From the NCBI GenBank assembly GCA_964609695.1, contig CAZSSP010000001.1, positions 124,001 through 188,000 of the forward strand: a DNA stretch of 64,000 nucleotides. Direction: 5' to 3'. This DNA comes from JAGNHS01 sp964609695 (lineage in GTDB: Bacteria > Bdellovibrionota > UBA2428). Below the pieces are notes generated by a model. The model had not been told where the DNA came from, searched no databases, and saw only the letters and a program-made list of their open reading frames with translations. The position numbers and the translations under genes were made by a program. Shown here in pieces: positions 53,085-62,973 of the stretch; position 1 is the first letter of the stretch; every line of letters starts with the position of its first letter.

Positions 53085-54011
53085 CTATCTATTATCGCAA
53101 ACCTTTTTAAAAGACTCCGCCAAGGCTAACACCAAGGGATCTTCTCTATTTTGATTATGGCATCCCATCCAAACTCTATATTTCCAAAAACCTTCCTTGG
53201 GACCTAAAACTCTAATCTGTTTTCCTTTAATTTCTTTGTCTACGTAAAGTTGAGGTAAAAACGCCACTCCGATTTCATCACTCACTGATCGAATTAGAGA
53301 ATCCATAACATCACTTTCAAAAACTATTCTTCCCTTGATTTCATTGTGCTCAATAAAGCGATCTATATCAGACCTTAATTTAAAACTCACAGAGGGTAAA
53401 ACCCATTGAACTAAGTCTTTTCCGAAAAGATCACGTATAGACTGAGCTGATTTTACATTGATAGTCTTGGTGTGAAACTTTGTTTTTGTAGAAGCCACTA
53501 ACATTACAGGAACTTCAGTTCGCATTAAACTCGTCAATTCAGGATCACTCATTCCGAATTGAGAAATCATAATATCTATCTCTCTCAATCTTAATCGGGA
53601 AACCAAATGTTCATGTGTTCCAGAAATCATGGTCACTTTTGGTCTTTGAGTTAAGCCATGTTTCTTCATAAAGGCACTCACAACTTCAACCGCAAACGAC
53701 CTCTTCACTTCATTGGAAACTCCCAAACTCAATTTTCTAACTGAAGTGGGATGTTGCTCTAAAATCAACTCACTCAACTCTTCAGAAATATCAAACATAC
53801 GTCGGCAGTAACCGTAGACAATGGCTCCCGATTCAGTAAGTTGATTGTTTCTTCCAACCTTTCTAAATAATTTAACTTTCAAAAAATCTTCAAGCACACC
53901 TAACTGACTACTGAGTGAAGGTTGAGAAATTCTCAAATGATTTGCGGCCACCGTAGTGCTACCTGATTTAGCCGTAATATAAAAATAATAGAGATGATTG
54001 TAGTTAAACAT
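53085..54011 (-). CDS. LysR-family regulator (NhaR-like)
   Basis: A 308-aa protein with N-terminal winged helix (YITAKSGSTTVAANHLRISQPSLSSQLGVLEDFLKVKLF) and a LysR substrate-binding domain of two lobes. The variant start MFNYNHLYYFYITAK is typical of the NhaR subgroup, which responds to cations or stress. Divergent from the CsbD/GlsB genes, which it may regulate. Confidence 0.88.
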   Translation of the reverse strand: MFNYNHLYYFYITAKSGSTTVAANHLRISQPSLSSQLGVLEDFLKVKLFRKVGRNNQLTESGAIVYGYCRRMFDISEELSELILEQHPTSVRKLSLGVSNEVKRSFAVEVVSAFMKKHGLTQRPKVTMISGTHEHLVSRLRLREIDIMISQFGMSDPELTSLMRTEVPVMLVASTKTKFHTKTINVKSAQSIRDLFGKDLVQWVLPSVSFKLRSDIDRFIEHNEIKGRIVFESDVMDSLIRSVSDEIGVAFLPQLYVDKEIKGKQIRVLGPKEGFWKYRVWMGCHNQNREDPLVLALAESFKKVCDNR

Positions 54012-54140
54012 ACATAACTAATTACTATACATTTGATAACAATTATATATTTTTCATATATCCCGCATGAGGCTTATAAGTGACTCGTTACCGAAAGCTG
54101 TTAAATGAGCCGCTCTCTCAAGAAGGACACTTTTAGGGCT

Positions 54141-54152
54141 CCGGTACCGGAT
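54141..54152. promoter_or_regulatory. 12-bp palindrome between LysR and CsbD genes
   Basis: TCCGGTACCGGA, a perfect dyad 45 bp upstream of the csbD-like start in the divergent intergenic region. Possible regulator site; weak on its own. Confidence 0.3.
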
Positions 54153-54197
54153 TTATTTGAACTACCCGGAGTTTAACCTAACAAAAGGAGAAATTTT

Positions 54198-54476
54198 ATG
54201 GACAACAATAACCTTAGGAAAGACTGGTCTGAAGTAAAGACTAAGCTTAAAGCACGTTTTGGCAAGCTCACCGATGAGACTATAGATTCTTTGAAAGGAA
54301 ATCTAGACACTCTTTCGAGCAAACTGCAAAGTACATACGGCTATGCCAAAGAGCAAGCTGATAAAGAATTTGCGGGATTTAAAGAGTCGCTAGACGAGGC
54401 CCACAACGACATGAAGAATCCACCACCCATTGACACAAAAAACAACACTTCATCCAGCTCTAAGCACGTATCCTAA
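54198..54476 (+). CDS. CsbD-like stress protein
   Basis: A 92-aa hydrophilic helical protein: LRKDWSEVKTKLKARFGKLTDETIDSLKGNLDTLSSKLQSTYG, matching the CsbD family, general-stress proteins of unknown mechanism. AAAGGAG precedes the ATG. Followed by the GlsB/YeaQ gene; this pairing is common in stress regulons. Confidence 0.85.
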   Translation: MDNNNLRKDWSEVKTKLKARFGKLTDETIDSLKGNLDTLSSKLQSTYGYAKEQADKEFAGFKESLDEAHNDMKNPPPIDTKNNTSSSSKHVS

Positions 54477-54481
54477 AGTAC

Positions 54482-54508
54482 GGGAGGAAGCCTCAAAGGC
54501 TTCCTCCC
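54482..54508 (+). terminator. Strong hairpin between CsbD and GlsB genes
   Basis: GGGAGGAAGCC (54482-54492) and GGCTTCCTCCC (54498-54508) form a perfect 11-bp stem with a TCAAA loop. There is no T run (AAATTCTT follows), so it may act as an mRNA-stabilising or attenuating element rather than a full stop. Confidence 0.65.
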
Positions 54509-54541
54509 AAATTCTTAAACTCGACAGCAAAGGAGTCCATC

Positions 54542-54802
54542 ATGTCTATTTTTATTGTTATTTGCCTAGGACTTTTTGTGGGTTTCATCGCAAAAGCGAT
54601 TACTCCGGGGCCAGATCCTGGCGGATTTATTATGACCGCTCTTTTGGGTATCGGTGGTGCGCTAGTGGCCAGCTATATCGGACGAGGTATCGGTTGGTAC
54701 TCTTCGGGACAAACTGCGGACTTTGTAGCGGCCGTCTTCGGATCGATGTTGATACTATTCGTGTATCGGTTGTTTAGAGAAGGCAAATCATCTTCAGTTT
54801 AA
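54542..54802 (+). CDS. GlsB/YeaQ/YmgE-family membrane protein
   Basis: An 86-aa protein of three hydrophobic helices with the family motif GLFVGFIAKAITPGPDPGGFIMTALLGIGGALVASYIG. Transglycosylase-associated in name; its function is unknown, stress-induced. AAAGGAG before the ATG. Confidence 0.88.
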   Translation: MSIFIVICLGLFVGFIAKAITPGPDPGGFIMTALLGIGGALVASYIGRGIGWYSSGQTADFVAAVFGSMLILFVYRLFREGKSSSV

Positions 54803-54885
54803 ACACTACGCTGAACCCCTAAGTTGACTTTGTAAGTTGATGTAAGTGTTATAACAAAAAAAAATCTTATACGTTATGACTTCTT

Positions 54886-55668
54886 ATGGAGACAAATAGG
54901 GGTCAGCTTTTATTTATTGTTATTTTATTATTTTCAATTTTTAGCCATTATAGCTATGGAGAATTTCGCTACAAGCAGTTTCCTAAAGAATTCTCACGTA
55001 AAATAATTCCAAGTCCAAGCAAGAAGAAGGTAAGTTGGGGAGAGGTACAAAAAATCACACGTGAATGCGTGGCCACTCTTATCGAAAGTTTAGTGCGCTC
55101 CACCTATCGAAAAACTGATTCTCAATTCATTATCGAAGAGGGCCTAAATCGTTTTAATGCCGCTCAAAACGGCCCCAGCTATGGCGCTTATTTTTGGTCC
55201 GATCGTTTTTATTTTGCCGATAATCCCACACATAAAGCTATATTCAATCTCCACCAATCCTCTGTGCTCACTCGAAATTTTAAAACAGAAAGCGGAGAAG
55301 ACAAAGCTTTCTACTATAATGGCCCTTTCGGATTTTCAATTTGGGATAAAGGACTCTCTCTGAGATATAATTTGCAGCCTTTCTTTTCAAAATTTTATTT
55401 AGCCAACAACGAAGAAGAATCCTTTTTAAATTGGGGATTCGAACAAGCCCTTCCCATTCTCCATGTCACACTGGAGGATTCCGGCAGTGGAATGACTGGC
55501 CAAGATATGAGTTTTGAAGATTCTAGAGAATTTGAAGAACTTGATTTGTTTTACCCCTTTTATTTCAAAGAAGATTTTCCGCACACCTATATAGGCGACG
55601 ATGAAACCCCTATTGCTTACGACAGAAAAGCTTTCACAAGTTGCCTCGAAAGAATTGCCAAAGACTAA
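54886..55668 (+). CDS. Secreted protein of unknown function
   Basis: A 260-aa protein with signal segment QLLFIVILLFSIFSHYSYGEF. Rich in Phe/Tyr/Asp (YGAYFWSDRFYFADNP, FYPFYFKEDFPHTYIGDDE). No known domain. Chromosomal composition; monocistronic. Confidence 0.6.
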   Translation: METNRGQLLFIVILLFSIFSHYSYGEFRYKQFPKEFSRKIIPSPSKKKVSWGEVQKITRECVATLIESLVRSTYRKTDSQFIIEEGLNRFNAAQNGPSYGAYFWSDRFYFADNPTHKAIFNLHQSSVLTRNFKTESGEDKAFYYNGPFGFSIWDKGLSLRYNLQPFFSKFYLANNEEESFLNWGFEQALPILHVTLEDSGSGMTGQDMSFEDSREFEELDLFYPFYFKEDFPHTYIGDDETPIAYDRKAFTSCLERIAKD

Positions 55669-55777
55669 TCGTTTAATGCGATGTAAATAACTTTATTTAA
55701 TTATGATGAGAGTCATAGATTAATCAATGAGTTTTCAATAGGATCGTCTCCAGATCATAGGGTTATGGAGGATGAAC

Positions 55778-56401
55778 ATGTTCAAAACTGTATTTAAATT
55801 ATTGTCTCTTAGCTTTTTAATGCTTTCCTTATTCTTAGCTCAATCAACTCAAAGTATTGCAGCTGAAAAAAAATCGAAGGGCAAAGAAAATGTATTAAAA
55901 ACTCCAGTCCCCAAAAGTGAACTCAATCTTGAAGACCTAGGCATCACAACTCAACAACAAAGCGGGAATCAAGCCAACCAAGACATCCTCAACCAAAGAT
56001 CTTCTATGCTCCAAACTCACCAAATTTTGGGACTTGTTACACTCGGCTTGATGACAGCAACATATATTACATCTCGAGACGAACAAAAAGCCACCGATCT
56101 CCATCAATACTTAGGCTATGCCAGTGCAGCTTCATATGCCGCAACTGCTTATTACAGTTTGACCGCGCCCGAACTTGAAGAAGGCTTAAGCGAAAAAGGT
56201 TGGAGCATGAAAATACACAAAGCTTTGGTTTTTGTGCACCTTCCAGGAATGATCTTAACTCCCATCGCAGGATATCTAGCCAACAAATCTTATAAAGACG
56301 GGAAAAAACCTACTGGACTTGGAAAATATAAAATCGAATTGGCCAATGCCACATATTTTTCATTCGCAGCCGCAGCTTTAAGTGTGACTGTAAATTTTTA
56401 A
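55778..56401 (+). CDS. Cytochrome b561-like membrane protein
   Basis: A 207-aa protein with signal (KLLSLSFLMLSLFLAQSTQSIAA) and four hydrophobic segments bearing conserved histidines (LQTHQILGLV, DLHQYLGYAS, MKIHKALVFVHLPGM), the pattern of b561-type haem-binding proteins. The second ATG (55778) is 6 nt after GGAGG and is preferred. Followed by a YceI-like gene, a pairing also seen in E. coli yceJ-yceI. Confidence 0.65.
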   Translation: MFKTVFKLLSLSFLMLSLFLAQSTQSIAAEKKSKGKENVLKTPVPKSELNLEDLGITTQQQSGNQANQDILNQRSSMLQTHQILGLVTLGLMTATYITSRDEQKATDLHQYLGYASAASYAATAYYSLTAPELEEGLSEKGWSMKIHKALVFVHLPGMILTPIAGYLANKSYKDGKKPTGLGKYKIELANATYFSFAAAALSVTVNF

Positions 56402-56426
56402 TTAAATTGTTTAATCGGGAGATTCT

Positions 56427-56972
56427 ATGAAACTTAAAAAAACATTTTCAATAGCGACACTGGCTCTGCTTTTACTCAACAATCTTCATGCAGCTGAAAT
56501 TAAAACTTGGTCTCTAGAGTCGGCTGACGCCAAATACTTAGCCAAACATATCGCACACAACACTCAAGCCGAAAGCAAATCGGCCAAAGGAAAAATAAAA
56601 TGCGATAAAGAATGTGAAGCCCTTATTGCTATTGAAGTCAAAACATTTGACTCTGGAAACACTAATCGCGATCTCCATATGCAAAAAATTACAAAGGCTG
56701 CCAGCATTCCCTACGTAACTCTTAAACTACACGGTCCTAATGATATTAAAACTTGGAATAAAGATAATATTACGGCCAACATTGATTTTGCAGGCCAAAC
56801 TAACGCTGTAAAATTTAATGAATTGAAAGTGAATGCCACCGACACCAAGCTTTCCACCGAAGCTAAATTCCAAATCTCGCTCACTCAATTTAAAGTCGAT
56901 CGACCAAGCCTCCTCGGTGTTCCTGTAGACGACTTAGTGGAATTAGAAGTTAAGGGCGATTGGAAAAACTAA
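56427..56972 (+). CDS. YceI-family periplasmic protein
   Basis: A 181-aa protein with signal peptide and a lipocalin-like barrel: FDSGNTNRDLHMQ, then FQISLTQFKVDRPSLLGVPVDDLVELEVKGDW, typical of YceI, which binds isoprenoid-type lipids. GGGAG precedes the ATG. Probably co-transcribed with the b561-like gene. Confidence 0.82.
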   Translation: MKLKKTFSIATLALLLLNNLHAAEIKTWSLESADAKYLAKHIAHNTQAESKSAKGKIKCDKECEALIAIEVKTFDSGNTNRDLHMQKITKAASIPYVTLKLHGPNDIKTWNKDNITANIDFAGQTNAVKFNELKVNATDTKLSTEAKFQISLTQFKVDRPSLLGVPVDDLVELEVKGDWKN

Positions 56973-59433
56973 ACGTAGCCTCTAAAATTGGAATTGATAA
57001 AAGCGTATACATAGTGAACGGGCCTAAAAGCATAAGACCCAGTAGATTTGAACTTGGCCATATGAAATCTATGTCTAGAACAAATTTAGTAATTCCAAAT
57101 CCCACAAAGAGCGAAAGTCCAACGGCGATTAGAGATGAGAAAAAAGCAGCCATTGAAAATTCACCCAAATAAAGCATACGCCTAGGCCAACGACCCCAAC
57201 CTAAACATTTGAGCAAAAACATTTCTTGCTGAACACTTTCTCGTTGCGAAACTAAAATGCCGAGAAAAACAAAAATAGCAGCAAGAATTGTAAATAATCC
57301 TACGGCATATAAGGCTTGCGAAAGTCGACTAATGAGCGATTTAAATCGCAAACTCAAGGATTCCCCATTCAAAGTACTCACGTAAGGTAATTTAGCTAAA
57401 ATTTGCTTCTGTAGGATCCCAATTTTCTGTGGATCTTGATGAGAAAAAACCACAAAATCCATAGGAGCTTCAGCCAAATCGTCGGGATGAAATACTAAGA
57501 AAAAATTAGGCCTAAAATTCCACCAATCCACCTTTCGAACGCTATCGACTCTGGCATCAAGATCAACTCCAGCAATACTGACTTTAAATACATCTCCAAT
57601 AGAAAGACCCACTCTTTGTGAAAAACGATCTTCAATAGAAACTCGAATAAGATTCTCTGCCTTTTCTGAAAACATTTGCTTTCCCTTAAGCAAACGCTCT
57701 CCTTCACTTAAGACATTTCGCTTTGTTATTGTATACTCTCGAGTTTGAAGCATGCTTTGCTCGTCAACTTCGTTGTCGCGCGCCTCTACAATGGATTTAC
57801 CTTTAATGTCTTTAAGTCGCGCTTGAGTGACTGGAACCCACTCTGTTTTATCCATAATGGAATCAATAAACTTTCGATCTGAGCCATCCACTGATAATAA
57901 ATAAAAATTCGGCAACTCATTACGCTTTGATAAATCCACCTGCCCCTCTAAAGAACGGCTCACTACAGAGAGAAGTGAAATAAGAAAAACTCCAATTCCA
58001 ATAGAAAGCAGCATAAGTCTGAACTGACCCGCCTTTCGCGTTAACCTCAAAAACAAATGTCGACGTATTCCTTGAATTGAATTTGAAATTTTATTTAAGC
58101 CAATAAGTAGGCCTTGGCCCAAAAAAATCAACAGCGCCACTATTAGTAATATAGAAAAAAGAAACGCTATTCCTAATGTAAACGACCGAGCTACCCAAAA
58201 AATTAAAATTAAAGCTACAAAAAAAACCGGAATAAAATCTTTTTTCTTTAACCCTTCTTCTTGATTTTGATCCTGAATGGATTGTGCCACTGGCCAAGAA
58301 ATAATTTCCCTAAGCGGACCCCACAAACTCGCAAGCACCGTTAGAACTGAAACACCCAAACCAAAGAGAATTGATGGAATAATGCTTATAGAGGATAGAT
58401 CTATTTTATAAAATTCTTGAGCCATCAAACTCAGCCGTGATTCTATAAAAAGAGCCATAACACAGCCTAGAATGGCTCCTATCAATGCCAAGGCCAATGA
58501 TTGACTAACAACTATGGATATTAAAGCCTTTTGTGTGAGCCCCAAACAACGCAAACTTAACCACTGTTCTTTTCTTAAAATAAAATGTGATCGCAACATC
58601 ATAAAAACACCCATGGCGCCTAGAAAAAGAGAAGCTAAAGCAACCAACGATAAATAGGAACTCAATCGATTCACAACACCTTGGATTTGAATATTAGCTC
58701 TTTCAGGCGTGATAACTCTCCAGTGAGGGTCGGGAATTAAAGCTCTAAAAGATTTACGATATTCATTGGGCTCAAGTTGAGTTTTAATTAACAAATATCT
58801 CAAAGCTCGTGAACCCGGCCCCAAAAGTCCAACATCTTTGGCCCACTTTTGATGCAAAATTATTTTAGGGCCCAAACTAAAAAAAGTAGAAGCTGTTTGT
58901 GGTTCTTCCTGAATAAAGCCAATCACTCTAACTTTTAGTGAGCCTACACTTATAAAATCGTTCAATTTTAATAAATTTTGTTTTAATCCGGCATCAACAA
59001 AGGCCGTAGCTTCTTGAGTCAAATCAGCAATGCCCTTGCCGGTATCTGTAGAAAAATTTCCATAAAATGGGTAATCACCTTCTAAAAATCTCAATGTCAC
59101 ATTCTGAGCCTGAGTATTATTTAAAAAAACAGTAGTGACTAAATCTGTCTGACGTATCATTCCATTTGGCGCTGCTAATTTTTGAGCTGTCTCTAAAACC
59201 TTATCTTCAAAATCACGAAAAGCTTGAATTTGAAGATCGGCCGCTAAAAACTTTCTAGTGTCCTGCGAAATACTTTTACTGATTCTACGTGAAAAGGCCT
59301 CGAGCGAAACTAACGCTGAAACGCCCAGGGCAATACTTAAGACCACTAAAAATCGACTTCCCCATGATCTAAAAAAATCCTTCTTTAAAAAAAATCGACT
59401 TACCCTAGGAATGAACAACCGAGAGTTCTCCAT
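56950..59433 (-). CDS. ABC transporter permease, YbbP/FtsX-like
   Basis: An 827-aa protein with FtsX-type architecture: one N-terminal TM, large periplasmic domain, three-TM block (MGVFMMLRSHFIL, IVVSQSLALALIGAILG ...), a middle TM pair and a second FtsX block at the C-terminus. Length and duplicated FtsX layout match YbbP-like permeases. Overlaps the ATPase gene by 29 nt. Role: transport or lipid-linked export, exact substrate unknown. Confidence 0.85.
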   Translation of the reverse strand: MENSRLFIPRVSRFFLKKDFFRSWGSRFLVVLSIALGVSALVSLEAFSRRISKSISQDTRKFLAADLQIQAFRDFEDKVLETAQKLAAPNGMIRQTDLVTTVFLNNTQAQNVTLRFLEGDYPFYGNFSTDTGKGIADLTQEATAFVDAGLKQNLLKLNDFISVGSLKVRVIGFIQEEPQTASTFFSLGPKIILHQKWAKDVGLLGPGSRALRYLLIKTQLEPNEYRKSFRALIPDPHWRVITPERANIQIQGVVNRLSSYLSLVALASLFLGAMGVFMMLRSHFILRKEQWLSLRCLGLTQKALISIVVSQSLALALIGAILGCVMALFIESRLSLMAQEFYKIDLSSISIIPSILFGLGVSVLTVLASLWGPLREIISWPVAQSIQDQNQEEGLKKKDFIPVFFVALILIFWVARSFTLGIAFLFSILLIVALLIFLGQGLLIGLNKISNSIQGIRRHLFLRLTRKAGQFRLMLLSIGIGVFLISLLSVVSRSLEGQVDLSKRNELPNFYLLSVDGSDRKFIDSIMDKTEWVPVTQARLKDIKGKSIVEARDNEVDEQSMLQTREYTITKRNVLSEGERLLKGKQMFSEKAENLIRVSIEDRFSQRVGLSIGDVFKVSIAGVDLDARVDSVRKVDWWNFRPNFFLVFHPDDLAEAPMDFVVFSHQDPQKIGILQKQILAKLPYVSTLNGESLSLRFKSLISRLSQALYAVGLFTILAAIFVFLGILVSQRESVQQEMFLLKCLGWGRWPRRMLYLGEFSMAAFFSSLIAVGLSLFVGFGITKFVLDIDFIWPSSNLLGLMLLGPFTMYTLLSIPILEATFSFSNRP

Positions 59434-60076
59434 CTTTGATTTTAAATTGGTGCGATCCCATTTTTGCAATTTCAACATCATGGGTGACTACGAACAAAGT
59501 GCTTTTTGATTCTTCCACCAACTCTTTGAGCAGCTTGAGCACAAGTGAACCATTAATGGAATCCAAATTACCAGTAGGTTCGTCGGCAAAAAGAATTTTA
59601 GGTTTTGAAATAAAGGCTCTCGCTAGAGCCACGCGCTGCTGCTCCCCGCCCGAAAGTTGAGAGGGAAAATGATCCATTCTGTGTGCAAGGCCCACTCTAT
59701 CAAGAATGGCTTTAGCTTTTTGCTCGCTTTGCTTTGAATTGAGAAGCTCTAATGGAATTTGAACATTTTCTTTTGCTGTAAGTGTTGAAATCAAGCGAAA
59801 TGATTGAAACACAAACGACATATTATGAGCTCTAAACTGAGTGCGCTGCTCCTCTGATAATTTTTCCAGAGACTCACCTAAAACTTTTAAGGAGCCTTGA
59901 GAGGGAATATCCAAGCCTGCCAAAAGACTCAGTAATGTGCTTTTGCCCGAGCCAGAGGGCCCCATGAGTGTGGCCCAAGAAGATTCTGGTAATGCGAATG
60001 TTACGCCCTTCAAAACCGTGATACGATTTGAAGCGATGAAAAAATCTTTGCTGAGATTTTTAGCCTCAATAACCAT
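59405..60076 (-). CDS. ABC transporter ATP-binding protein, YbbA-like
   Basis: A 223-aa ATPase. Walker A GPSGSGKST, Q-loop VFQSFRL, signature LSGGEQQRVALARAF, Walker B ILFADEPTG, and switch His in VVTHDVE, as in the YbbA/LolD/MacB group. Chosen ATG (60076) gives the typical opening VIEAKNLSKDFF. Its first 41 bp overlap the divergent esterase gene. Confidence 0.92.
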   Translation of the reverse strand: MVIEAKNLSKDFFIASNRITVLKGVTFALPESSWATLMGPSGSGKSTLLSLLAGLDIPSQGSLKVLGESLEKLSEEQRTQFRAHNMSFVFQSFRLISTLTAKENVQIPLELLNSKQSEQKAKAILDRVGLAHRMDHFPSQLSGGEQQRVALARAFISKPKILFADEPTGNLDSINGSLVLKLLKELVEESKSTLFVVTHDVEIAKMGSHQFKIKDGELSVVHS

Positions 60077-60701
60077 AAATTCTCTTCTAATCTCAATTAG
60101 TCTTCTTGCCACGAAAGGATTTGCAGAAGCTTCGACACCTACAGCCAAGGACATTAAAATCTTAAGTTTCGGCGACAGCCTCACGGCTGGGTACAATTTA
60201 AAACCAGAAGACGCCTATCCGGCCCAACTTGAAAAGATTCTTCTTAAAAAGGGAATTAAGCTCACAATCACGAACGCGGGCATCAGCGGCGAAACAAGCC
60301 ACCAAGGTTTGAAAAGAATAGAATGGAATTTAAAAAAGGGTGGGCCTTATGATTGGGTGCTCTTATGTCTTGGCGCCAATGACGGACTTAGACAATTAGA
60401 CCTCAATCTTATGAAAAAAAATCTTGAGGAGATTATTTTAAAAATACAAAAATCAGGATCGAAAGTTATTCTTTTGGGAATGAAACTTCCGACTAATTTT
60501 GAAAAGGGATATCGAAATCGTTTTGAAAAGATTTACCCAGAAATTTCCAAAAAATTAAAGATTCCACTTTTTCCATTTTTACTTGATGGAGTAGCCCTCG
60601 ACTCCAAACTCAAACTCGACGACCAAATGCACCCCAATTCCGAAGGCCACAAGATTATCGCCACCCGCCTCGCCAGCTTCCTCCTGCCTTTTTTTAATTA
60701 A
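60036..60701 (+). CDS. TesA-like SGNH arylesterase/lysophospholipase
   Basis: A 221-aa secreted SGNH hydrolase: signal KKSLLRFLASITINSLLISISLLATKGFAEA, block I FGDSLTAGYN (Ser), block III LGANDGLR, block V DQMHPNSEGH (Asp and His). Divergent from ybbA-like gene; tesA-ybbA-ybbP adjacency is known in E. coli. Its first 41 bp overlap the ATPase gene on the other strand. Start is the only one that gives a signal peptide. Confidence 0.88.
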   Translation: MKKSLLRFLASITINSLLISISLLATKGFAEASTPTAKDIKILSFGDSLTAGYNLKPEDAYPAQLEKILLKKGIKLTITNAGISGETSHQGLKRIEWNLKKGGPYDWVLLCLGANDGLRQLDLNLMKKNLEEIILKIQKSGSKVILLGMKLPTNFEKGYRNRFEKIYPEISKKLKIPLFPFLLDGVALDSKLKLDDQMHPNSEGHKIIATRLASFLLPFFN

Positions 60702-61462
60702 AGCCCGTAGCGGGAGAGGATTTCTTTCATTTTGGGGGTAGTTTTGAATTTCTTAAAAGATTCGCTGAGGCTTTTGGCGTAGTCTTTTGATTTTGGATTT
60801 TTTGGACTAAAGGCCACATACAAAGGTGTTGCCTTTAGACATCCCACTTTTAGTATGTCGTTTGCATCAATAGATTTATCATTCGCCAAACTATACGCAG
60901 CAACAGATTCATCTTCAATTATAATTCCCACTCGATCATCGAGCAGTTTTTTAAAAAGCTTAAGCGTTGTTCCTGTTCCCGATACCAAATCCACAGTTTT
61001 CGATTTCTTAACAAAAGTATCGAAGGGCTCCCCATAGGTATAATCTTGAACTGCGCCAATTTTTTGATCCTTTAAGGAATCTACTCCTTTATATTTCCAA
61101 GCTGAGCCTTTTTTTACAAAAAAACATGATTTTTGATTGGCCCAACTGACACTTGGAAAAATAAAATCTGGGGCATCGGCTTTTAGGGCCCCAGCAACAG
61201 CATTAATTTTATTATCTCTCGTATCGTTTACGGCCCTAGCCCAAGCCACTTCTTTATAAGTTGCATTATGACCAACTGCTCGGAACACTTCTTTAGTGAC
61301 TTCAACAATTAATCCAGGCTTATCGCTTGTGGAATCGCAGGTGAAAGGACACCAAGGATCGCCAGCCACACTAATCTCATCAGAATATGCAAAATTTATC
61401 GCGAAAAAGAAGCAAATCGCCGCTCCGCATCTATTCAAAATCTTAACCTTATTCATTCTCAT
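60698..61462 (-). CDS. Periplasmic solute-binding protein, family 3
   Basis: A 254-aa protein with signal peptide and SBP_bac_3 pattern (GDPWCPFTCDSTSDKPGLIVEVTKEVFRAVGHNATYKEVAWARAVNDTRDNKINAV). No ABC permease nearby; it lies divergent to a sensor kinase, so it may serve as its ligand-binding partner. ATG 61462 is preceded by AAGGAGG. Confidence 0.82.
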   Translation of the reverse strand: MRMNKVKILNRCGAAICFFFAINFAYSDEISVAGDPWCPFTCDSTSDKPGLIVEVTKEVFRAVGHNATYKEVAWARAVNDTRDNKINAVAGALKADAPDFIFPSVSWANQKSCFFVKKGSAWKYKGVDSLKDQKIGAVQDYTYGEPFDTFVKKSKTVDLVSGTGTTLKLFKKLLDDRVGIIIEDESVAAYSLANDKSIDANDILKVGCLKATPLYVAFSPKNPKSKDYAKSLSESFKKFKTTPKMKEILSRYGL

Positions 61463-61494
61463 GAAGCCTCCTTGAAAGACCGATAATATCACTT

Positions 61495-62973
61495 GTGAAA
61501 CTAGTTCTAAAGAGAAGTCTAAGCACTACTGTAATCATGGCTGAGCTGTTGGGTATTTCCCTACCTTTAATTCCCAAAACCATTATAGACTACAAAGAAC
61601 AAGTTAAAAACCTTGAGAATACTTTCGAAAACAATTTTGAGAAAACGAAATCTGCACTTGCCGATGGGTTAGACCTGCCTCTTTGGAATTTTTCACCAGA
61701 AGATGTGAAAAATTTACTCAAAGCCACCACCAACTCTTCCGCCATAAAAAAAGTCAGCGTGTGGGATAACCAAAAAAAACTTTTTGCTGAATCAGCAAAT
61801 AAAAGCTGGATCCAAAACACAGAAAACTCTAAGGAATTCCTAACTTCAAATATTGAAATTGTTCATGAAGGTAGAAGCATCGGTAGCGCTGAAATCATAT
61901 ACACTAAAACTGAGCTTGAAACTAAAAAAATGGCTGCGCTTAGATACCTCATTCTAGGAAACACCCTAGCTATCTTTTTAATCATTCTTCTCACATCAGC
62001 TCTCATGAGACTGACTGTAATTAGAAAAATATTCACACTAAAAAAACAATTTAAAAAACTTGAAAACAAAGAACTCAGCGAATCTTTTGATTGGAAAGAC
62101 GGCGATGAAATCAACTCCCTAGGCATGTCTCTTGAATCCGCACGCAAAACCCTAAATAAACTCTTTGAAGATCTCGAAAAATCAAATCAGAATTTATTTG
62201 AACTCAATAACAACCTCGAATCTCAAGTTATAGAACGCTCCAACCAACTATCAGAATCATCTCGCCTAGCCTCACTGGGAGAGATGGCTGGCGGTGTTGC
62301 CCATGAAATCAACAATCCACTGGCTATTATATCTGGAAAAGCTCGAAAACTTAGAAAGCTCTTAGCAGCTCGAAATTTAGAGGGCATTGAAAACGAAATC
62401 AAAGAGCTTAACTCTATCGATGCCACCATTGAAAGGATATCCAAAATCATAAGAGGCCTTAGAACTTTCTCAAGAGATGGAAGCCAAGATAATTTCGAAA
62501 ATATAAAAATAAAAAGCTTAATCGATGACACTCTTGAAATGTGCAAAGCTCGCTTTACCAATCATTCCATTGACATTCGCATAAAAGAATTTGACCCCGA
62601 ACTCAGCATCGATTGTCGATCCGTCCAACTTGGCCAAGTCATTCTAAACTTACTCAGCAATGCTTACGATGCACTCGCTGATAAAGAAGAAAAATGGGTA
62701 GAAATTGCAGTTAGCACTCAAGCCGATAAAATCACTATTCAAATTACAGACAGTGGGCCAGGCATTCCCGAAGCCATCCGTGCCAAACTCATGCAACCCT
62801 TCTTTACAACTAAACCCGTAGGAAAAGGGACAGGTTTGGGCTTGAGCATATCCAAAGGAATCATTGATGCTCATGGAGGCAAATTCGAAATCGACGAAAA
62901 GTGCCCAAACACACGATTCATTATTGAACTCCCCATAAAAGCCTCTCCTAACGAAAAGAAGGAGGCCGCTTGA
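61495..62973 (+). CDS. Sensor histidine kinase
   Basis: A 492-aa kinase. TM near residues 5-25, periplasmic sensor of about 120 aa, TM2 near 149-170 (LRYLILGNTLAIFLIILLTSAL), HAMP, coiled coil, HisKA with MAGGVAHEINNPL, HATPase with NLLSNAYDAL, DSGPGIP and GTGLGLSI. GTG start. Overlaps the next kinase gene by 4 nt. Confidence 0.9.
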   Translation: MKLVLKRSLSTTVIMAELLGISLPLIPKTIIDYKEQVKNLENTFENNFEKTKSALADGLDLPLWNFSPEDVKNLLKATTNSSAIKKVSVWDNQKKLFAESANKSWIQNTENSKEFLTSNIEIVHEGRSIGSAEIIYTKTELETKKMAALRYLILGNTLAIFLIILLTSALMRLTVIRKIFTLKKQFKKLENKELSESFDWKDGDEINSLGMSLESARKTLNKLFEDLEKSNQNLFELNNNLESQVIERSNQLSESSRLASLGEMAGGVAHEINNPLAIISGKARKLRKLLAARNLEGIENEIKELNSIDATIERISKIIRGLRTFSRDGSQDNFENIKIKSLIDDTLEMCKARFTNHSIDIRIKEFDPELSIDCRSVQLGQVILNLLSNAYDALADKEEKWVEIAVSTQADKITIQITDSGPGIPEAIRAKLMQPFFTTKPVGKGTGLGLSISKGIIDAHGGKFEIDEKCPNTRFIIELPIKASPNEKKEAA

